Part shown: in pieces, positions 1 to 3,368 of the stretch | How the letters are laid out: every line of letters starts with the position of its first letter | Position numbering within the stretch: the first letter of the stretch is position 1 | DNA from: Deltaproteobacteria bacterium | GTDB taxonomy: Bacteria; Desulfobacterota; Desulfobulbia; Desulfobulbales; VMSU01 | Assembly: GCA_021789795.1 (NCBI GenBank) | Contig: JAJYJA010000160.1 | Coordinates: 1-5,537, forward strand | Length of the DNA: 5,537 nt | Direction: 5' to 3' | Notes under the pieces: model-generated | What the model was told of the DNA's origin: nothing | Databases searched by the model: none | The model's input: only the letters and a program-made list of their open reading frames with translations | Program-made: the position numbers and the translations under genes

Positions 1-82
1 GCTTGTTCGGCATACCGGAGGTATGGCCTCACTCGCCAACCCTACCCCGCGCCTTGCATCTCGGCCCTTTTGCTTAGCCATC
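1..82. repeat. Right portion of a small intergenic hairpin repeat (copy A, cut by window edge)
   Basis: The segment holds a hairpin, CATACC-GGA-GGTATG at 11-25, which extends to eight pairs if G26 is bulged. It ends with TTTTGCTTAGCCATC at 68-82. The stretch GCGCCTTGCATCTCG (49-63) followed by this terminus resembles, from memory, a multicopy intergenic repeat of Desulfobacterota genomes: a central variable hairpin with ends of the type GATGG...GCAAAA facing each other. The family assignment is recollection. The hairpin and the terminal sequence are directly visible. There is no coding capacity. The left end lies outside the window, so the full length is unknown. Confidence 0.5.
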
Positions 83-116
83 GGCTCCCCTTTGATTTGA
101 CGAGATCATCAACCAT

Positions 117-151
117 GATGGGCGTCGCAAAAAAACCGATCTACTGCGGGG
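117..151. repeat. Left end of a second copy of the same repeat (copy B, degenerate or truncated)
   Basis: GATGGGCGTCGCAAAAAAA at 117-135 is close to the reverse complement of the terminus of copy A (GATGGCTAAGCAAAA): both start GATGG and end GCAAAA. It is therefore the opposite end of the same kind of element, starting 34 bp after copy A ends. The following CGATCTACTGCG (137-148) also matches my memory of the left half of this repeat. After about 151 the match is lost, and no second variable hairpin or closing terminus is found before the stop codon of the regulator gene at 201. Copy B is either truncated or diverged. Confidence 0.4.
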
Positions 152-200
152 CGGCTTTAAGCCCTCGTTCCGTTGGCAGGCTTACCCTCCCCGAGGGGAT

Positions 201-785
201 TTAATCGGCGACGATGCCGTTTAAGAAGATGTCGCTGATCGCCTCCGCCGACTCCTCGACCGTGTACTTGTGGGAGGGGTTTAAGATCCACAGTCGCGAC
301 ATCTCGTCCAAGGCCCCGAAAAAGGCCCGTTTGATGATCCCCGGTTTCAAGTCGCGGCGAAAGATGTTGTTCTCCTGGCCGGTACGGATGATCTCGGAGA
401 TGATGTTGACGTAGTCGGCGAACTTGGTGCGCCGGTACTCCTTGATGGACTCGCCGCTCTGCCTCAGCTCCATCTGCAAGACCTCGGCCAGCTCTTTCTT
501 CTCGATCACCAGCCGCAGGTGGTGGAGGGCGAAGATGTAGAGCATCTCCCGCTGGTCGCTCTTCTGGCTGATGGCGGCCCGGATCTCGGTGATCAGCTTG
601 CCGATCTCCTCCTCGAACAGGGTGAGGAGGATGTCGTATTTGTTGTTGAAATACAAATAGATGGTGCCGTCGGCGACATCGGCCTCCTTGGCGATATCGG
701 AGATGCGGGCGTTAAAGAAGCCCTTTTGCCCGAAGACCTTGATCGCGGCGTTGAGGATTTTCTGATGCTTGTCGCTTTTTTTCAT
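201..785 (-). CDS. TetR/AcrR-family transcriptional regulator, FadR (YsiA)-like
   Basis: This is a 194-residue DNA-binding repressor, usual length for the family. Residues 7-49 form the TetR N-terminal domain. The helix-turn-helix lies at about 27-46 and is followed by the family signature ADGTIYLYFNNK (38-49). The ligand-binding part contains MELRQS (105-110) and FGALDE (156-161). These, with the HTH, resemble Bacillus subtilis FadR (YsiA) as I remember it, a repressor released by long-chain acyl-CoA. An acyl-CoA ligand here is an inference; no fatty-acid gene is in view. The ATG at 785-783 is the only ATG between the upstream in-frame stop and the HTH. No convincing Shine-Dalgarno precedes it, so translation may be weak. 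It is transcribed away from purDE, with a 179-bp gap containing its likely promoter and operator. The product is probably autorepressing. Other TetR subfamilies remain possible. Confidence 0.92.
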   Translation of the reverse strand: MKKSDKHQKILNAAIKVFGQKGFFNARISDIAKEADVADGTIYLYFNNKYDILLTLFEEEIGKLITEIRAAISQKSDQREMLYIFALHHLRLVIEKKELAEVLQMELRQSGESIKEYRRTKFADYVNIISEIIRTGQENNIFRRDLKPGIIKRAFFGALDEMSRLWILNPSHKYTVEESAEAISDIFLNGIVAD

Positions 786-846
786 AGCGGAGGCCAGAAG
801 ACGGAAGACGGGAAAGAGCTCATAAGGGCCAAGACTCCGGCAGCAT

Positions 847-866
847 AAATGAATAGGTATTCATTT
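847..866. promoter_or_regulatory. Palindromic operator, likely bound by the adjacent TetR-family regulator
   Basis: AAATGAATA (847-855) and TATTCATTT (858-866) are perfect inverted arms of 9 bp separated by GG. The symmetry, size and TGAAT...ATTCA arms fit a TetR dimer site and resemble the FadR box I recall from Bacillus (TGAATGA...TCATTCA). The site lies just downstream of the predicted minus-strand -10 (867-872), and it covers the -35 position of the plus-strand extended -10 promoter. Binding would therefore be expected to block both. The palindrome is directly seen; the identity of the binding protein is inferred from proximity and site type. Confidence 0.7.
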
Positions 867-874
867 GATATAAA
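866..874 (+). promoter_or_regulatory. Predicted extended -10 promoter of purDE
   Basis: TGATATAAA matches the extended -10 form TGnTATAAT with one mismatch in the hexamer (TATAAA, 869-874). No good -35 is present at the usual distance, which falls inside the palindrome (about 846-851). This is consistent with an extended -10 promoter, which can do without one. Transcription would begin near 881, giving a leader of about 84 nt. This -10 overlaps the minus-strand -10, so the two promoters probably also compete for polymerase. Confidence 0.4.
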
Positions 875-895
875 TTCCTTGCCGGGCGGTGTCAA
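867..895 (-). promoter_or_regulatory. Predicted sigma-70 promoter of the TetR-family gene
   Basis: On the minus strand a perfect -35 TTGACA (895-890) is followed after exactly 17 bp by TATATC (872-867), a 4/6 match to the -10 consensus. Transcription would start near 860, inside the palindrome, leaving a leader of roughly 75 nt before the ATG at 785. The position of the operator on the start site is typical for autoregulation. Confidence 0.55.
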
Positions 896-915
896 GGACA
901 AAACGCCGCAGCGGA

Positions 916-938
916 CGGAAAGGGGCAGTCTCTTTCCG
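916..938 (+). other. Hairpin in the predicted purDE leader
   Basis: CGGAAAG (916-922) and CTTTCCG (932-938) are perfectly complementary 7-bp arms around a 9-nt loop; two further pairs (G-U then G-C) can form inside the loop. There is no U-tract after the stem, so it is not an intrinsic terminator. It ends about 15 nt before the ribosome binding site. I do not recognise any known riboswitch core in this short leader. A role in mRNA stability or translation is only a possibility. Confidence 0.3.
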
Positions 939-953
939 GCAACCAGAGCAATA

Positions 954-964
954 GGGGAGGGAGG
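954..964 (+). promoter_or_regulatory. Shine-Dalgarno sequence of purDE
   Basis: GGGGAGGGAGG runs right up to the ATG at 965. The GGAGG at 956-960 sits 4 nt from the start codon, a little short but strong. It supports the start chosen for purDE, whose first residues are the conserved PurD N-terminus. Confidence 0.75.
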
Positions 965-2743
965 ATGAAGGTACTGGTGGTTGGTTCCGGCGGGCGGGAG
1001 CACGCCCTGGTGTGGAAGCTGCGCAAGAGCCCCAAGGTCAGCGAGATCTACTGCGCCCCTGGCAACGCCGGGATCGGCGGCCTAGCGAATTGTGTGCCTA
1101 TCGCCGCCAATCAGGTGGAACGGCTGGCCGATTTTGCCCGCGAGCGGGAGATCGATCTTACCGTGGTCGGGCCGGAGGAGGCCCTGACCCTGGGCCTTGT
1201 CGATCACTTCGCCGCCCGGGGCCTTCGGGCCTTCGGACCCAGCCAGGCCGCCGCCGCCCTGGAGGGCAGCAAGGCCTTCATGAAGGATCTGCTACAAAAA
1301 TACCAGATCCCCTCTGGATTTTTCCGGGTATTCAGCGACCGGGCGGCGGCGGTGGATTATATCCATGAACAGGGGGCGCCCCTGGTGGTCAAGGCCGACG
1401 GTCTGGCGGCCGGCAAGGGGGTAGTGGTGGCGCGGACGGTGGCGGAGGCGATAGCCGCAGTTGACCTGATCCTTACCGACCGGGCCTTTGGCGCGGCGGG
1501 CGACCGGGTGGTGGTGGAGGAGTTTCTGCCGGGCGAGGAGGCCTCGTTTCTGGCCTTCACCGACGGGGAGACGGTGTTGCCCCTGCCTACCTCCCAGGAT
1601 CACAAGGCGGCCTTCGACCGCGACCAGGGCCCCAACACCGGCGGCATGGGCGCCTACTCGCCGGCCCCGGTGGTCAGCGACAAACTGCACCGGCAGGTGA
1701 TGGAGACGATCATGCGGCCCACGGTGCGGGCCATGCGGGCCGAGGGCCGGCCCTATCAGGGGGTGCTGTACGCCGGGTTGATGATCCATCAGGGCCAGGC
1801 CAAGGTGCTGGAATTCAACTGCCGTTTCGGCGACCCCGAGGCCCAGCCGCTCTTGATGCGGGTGCAAACCGACCTGGTGGAGATCATGGAGGCGATCATC
1901 GACCGCCGCCTGGACCAGGTGCGGCTTGAAATCGACCCCCGGCCCGCGGTCTGCGTGGTCATGGCCGCGGGCGGCTATCCGGGGAGTTACGAAAAAGGAA
2001 AGGAAATCATCGGCTTGGACATCCCACTCCCGCCGGGGGTAATGGTGTTTCACGCCGGCACCGCCCGCCGGGAGGACGGCCAGGTAGTCACCGCCGGGGG
2101 CCGGGTGCTGGGGGTGACGGCCCAGGCCCCCGAGCTGGCCGGGGCCATCGAGCTGGCCTACCAGGCGGCGGCCAAGATCACCTGGGAGGGCGCCCACTAC
2201 CGCCGGGACATAGGCCAGAAGGCCTTGGCGCGGCTCGCGGACGGGCAGCGCCGGGTGGGCATCGTCCTGGGCAGCGACTCGGATCTGCCGGTGTTCGCCG
2301 GCTGCCGGGAGTTCTTGCGGGAGATGGGCATCGGCCATGAACTGATCGTGGCCTCGGCCCACCGCACCCCGGAACGGGCCACGGGTTATGCCACGAGCGC
2401 CAGGGAGCGGGGGCTTAAGGTCATCATCGCCGGGGCGGGGATGGCGGCCCATCTGGCCGGGGTGCTGGCGGCCCACACCACCCTGCCGGTGATCGGGGTG
2501 CCCATCGACGCCTCGCCGCTCAACGGCTTGGACTCCCTGCTCGCCACCGTCCAGATGCCGCCGGGGGTGCCGGTGGCCGCCATGGGAATCGGCAAGCCAG
2601 GGGCCCGCAACGCCGCCATCCTGGCGGCCCAGATCCTGGCCACCTCCGACCCGGAGCTGGCCGCCAAGTTGACCGCCTTTAAGGCCCGTCTGGCGGCCCA
2701 GGTGGAGGAGAAGTCGCGGGCCATCGAAGATCGAGATGACTGA
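965..2743 (+). CDS. purD/purE: Bifunctional PurD-PurE fusion: phosphoribosylamine-glycine ligase / N5-carboxyaminoimidazole ribonucleotide mutase
   Basis: This 592-residue cytoplasmic protein joins two purine enzymes. Residues 1-424 are a complete GAR synthetase (PurD), which uses ATP to couple glycine to phosphoribosylamine. Visible motifs are GSGGREHA (7-14), APGNAG (31-36), the ATP-grasp segments GSKAFMK (101-107) and KADGLAAGKG (143-152), SQDHK (210-214), GPNTGGMGAYSP (222-233) and the metal-binding EFNCRFGDPE (283-292). After fewer than ten linker residues, 430-592 are a complete class I PurE with GSDSD (436-440), SAHRTP (464-469, catalytic His466), GAGMAAHL (490-497) and DSLLATVQMPPGVPV (523-537). 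Class I PurE converts N5-CAIR, made by PurK, to CAIR; no purK is in the window. PurD alone is usually about 425 residues and PurE about 165, so neither half is truncated. The ATG has a strong Shine-Dalgarno and begins the conserved PurD N-terminus. A GTG at 2255 could in principle start PurE separately, but has no clear ribosome binding site. tsaC follows, overlapping by 8 nt. Confidence 0.95.
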   Translation: MKVLVVGSGGREHALVWKLRKSPKVSEIYCAPGNAGIGGLANCVPIAANQVERLADFAREREIDLTVVGPEEALTLGLVDHFAARGLRAFGPSQAAAALEGSKAFMKDLLQKYQIPSGFFRVFSDRAAAVDYIHEQGAPLVVKADGLAAGKGVVVARTVAEAIAAVDLILTDRAFGAAGDRVVVEEFLPGEEASFLAFTDGETVLPLPTSQDHKAAFDRDQGPNTGGMGAYSPAPVVSDKLHRQVMETIMRPTVRAMRAEGRPYQGVLYAGLMIHQGQAKVLEFNCRFGDPEAQPLLMRVQTDLVEIMEAIIDRRLDQVRLEIDPRPAVCVVMAAGGYPGSYEKGKEIIGLDIPLPPGVMVFHAGTARREDGQVVTAGGRVLGVTAQAPELAGAIELAYQAAAKITWEGAHYRRDIGQKALARLADGQRRVGIVLGSDSDLPVFAGCREFLREMGIGHELIVASAHRTPERATGYATSARERGLKVIIAGAGMAAHLAGVLAAHTTLPVIGVPIDASPLNGLDSLLATVQMPPGVPVAAMGIGKPGARNAAILAAQILATSDPELAAKLTAFKARLAAQVEEKSRAIEDRDD

Positions 2744-3356
2744 CGGCCCCGCCGGGCCGCCCAGCGCCGAGGAACGGCGGGCGGCCCTGGTCATCCGCCA
2801 GGGCGGGGTGGTGGCCTTCCCCACCGAGACCTACTACGGCCTGGCGGTCGATCCCTTCAACGACCAGGCCTTGGCCCGCCTCTTCCGCTTAAAGCAGCGC
2901 CCTCTGACCAAGCCGGTGCTGGTGCTGATCGAGGCCGTAAGCGGCCTGGAGCGCCTGGCGAGCGGCATCCCCCCCCAGTTCAAGCCCCTGATGGCCCGCT
3001 TCTGGCCCGGCCCCCTGACCCTGATCTTCCCGGCCCGTCCCGGCCTTTCGCCCCTGCTGACCGCCGGCACCGGCACGGTAGGGGTGCGTCTGTCCTCCCA
3101 TCCCCAGGCCCGGCGGCTCGCCGCCCTGGCCGGGGGGGCGATCACCGCCACCAGCGCCAACCTCTCCGGGCAGCCGCCCGCCGCGGGCGAGGCGGAGGTG
3201 CTCCGACAGTTCGGGGCCGAATTGGACTACCTGCTCGCGGGCGGCGACACCGCCGGCGGCCAACCCTCGACGGTGCTGGCCGCCGCGGGCGAGGCCGGGC
3301 TGACCCTGGTGCGGCCCGGCGCCCTCGCCTTCCCCGCCCTTGCCCCTACTCCCTAA
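2736..3356 (+). CDS. tsaC: L-threonylcarbamoyladenylate synthase (YrdC/TsaC type)
   Basis: The 206-residue protein is a single YrdC domain. It makes threonylcarbamoyl-AMP from threonine, bicarbonate and ATP in the cytoplasm, the first step of t6A modification at position 37 of ANN-decoding tRNAs. Family motifs are PTETYYGL (29-36), KQRPLTKP (53-60, substrate-binding basic residues), PGPLTL (91-96), GVRLSSHP (116-123), TSANLSG (139-145) and PSTV (177-180). The extra Sua5 C-terminal domain is absent, so it is the short form. The Ala/Pro-rich tail is not informative. The ATG lies inside the end of purDE (ATGACTGA, 2736-2743) with only a weak GAAG/GAG upstream, so translation is probably coupled to purDE. 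YciO, a close paralogue of less certain function, is the main alternative. The key motifs fit TsaC/Sua5 better. Confidence 0.88.
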   Translation: MTDGPAGPPSAEERRAALVIRQGGVVAFPTETYYGLAVDPFNDQALARLFRLKQRPLTKPVLVLIEAVSGLERLASGIPPQFKPLMARFWPGPLTLIFPARPGLSPLLTAGTGTVGVRLSSHPQARRLAALAGGAITATSANLSGQPPAAGEAEVLRQFGAELDYLLAGGDTAGGQPSTVLAAAGEAGLTLVRPGALAFPALAPTP

Positions 3357-3357
3357 A

Positions 3358-3368
3358 AACTGTCAGTT
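3358..3368. other. Small palindrome between convergent stop codons
   Basis: AACTG-T-CAGTT occupies nearly all of the 12-bp gap between the tsaC and gspD stop codons. Read on the minus strand it is followed by a short run of T (CAGTTTTT), so it might act as a weak terminator for gspD. The 5-bp stem with a 1-nt centre is too small to be confident. Confidence 0.2.

Noticed and set aside
188..199. Short inverted repeat TCCCC-GA-GGGGA just after the TetR stop codon, considered as an intrinsic terminator
   Set aside because: The stem is only 5 bp with a 2-nt loop, and no T-tract follows on the minus strand. The run of seven T on that strand (129-135) is about 55 nt further on, with no strong stem directly before it.
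881..964. Purine, glycine or other known riboswitch in the purDE leader
   Set aside because: The leader is under 90 nt with one simple hairpin. I cannot find the conserved junction elements of any riboswitch class I know.
782..1003. Minus-strand open frame of 73 codons in the divergent control region
   Set aside because: It overlaps both the operator region and the certain start of purDE, has no supporting ribosome binding site or family resemblance, and is unlikely to be expressed as protein.
2251..2260. Internal GTG at 2255 as a separate start for PurE
   Set aside because: No Shine-Dalgarno at a proper distance, and the upstream frame is continuous from PurD without a stop. Fusion is the simpler reading.
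1292..2824. Long open frame (510 codons) on the minus strand across purDE and the start of tsaC
   Set aside because: It is antisense to two genes with clear conserved motifs. Its translation is rich in Gly, Arg, His and Pro with no recognisable domain, as expected for the shadow of a GC-rich gene.
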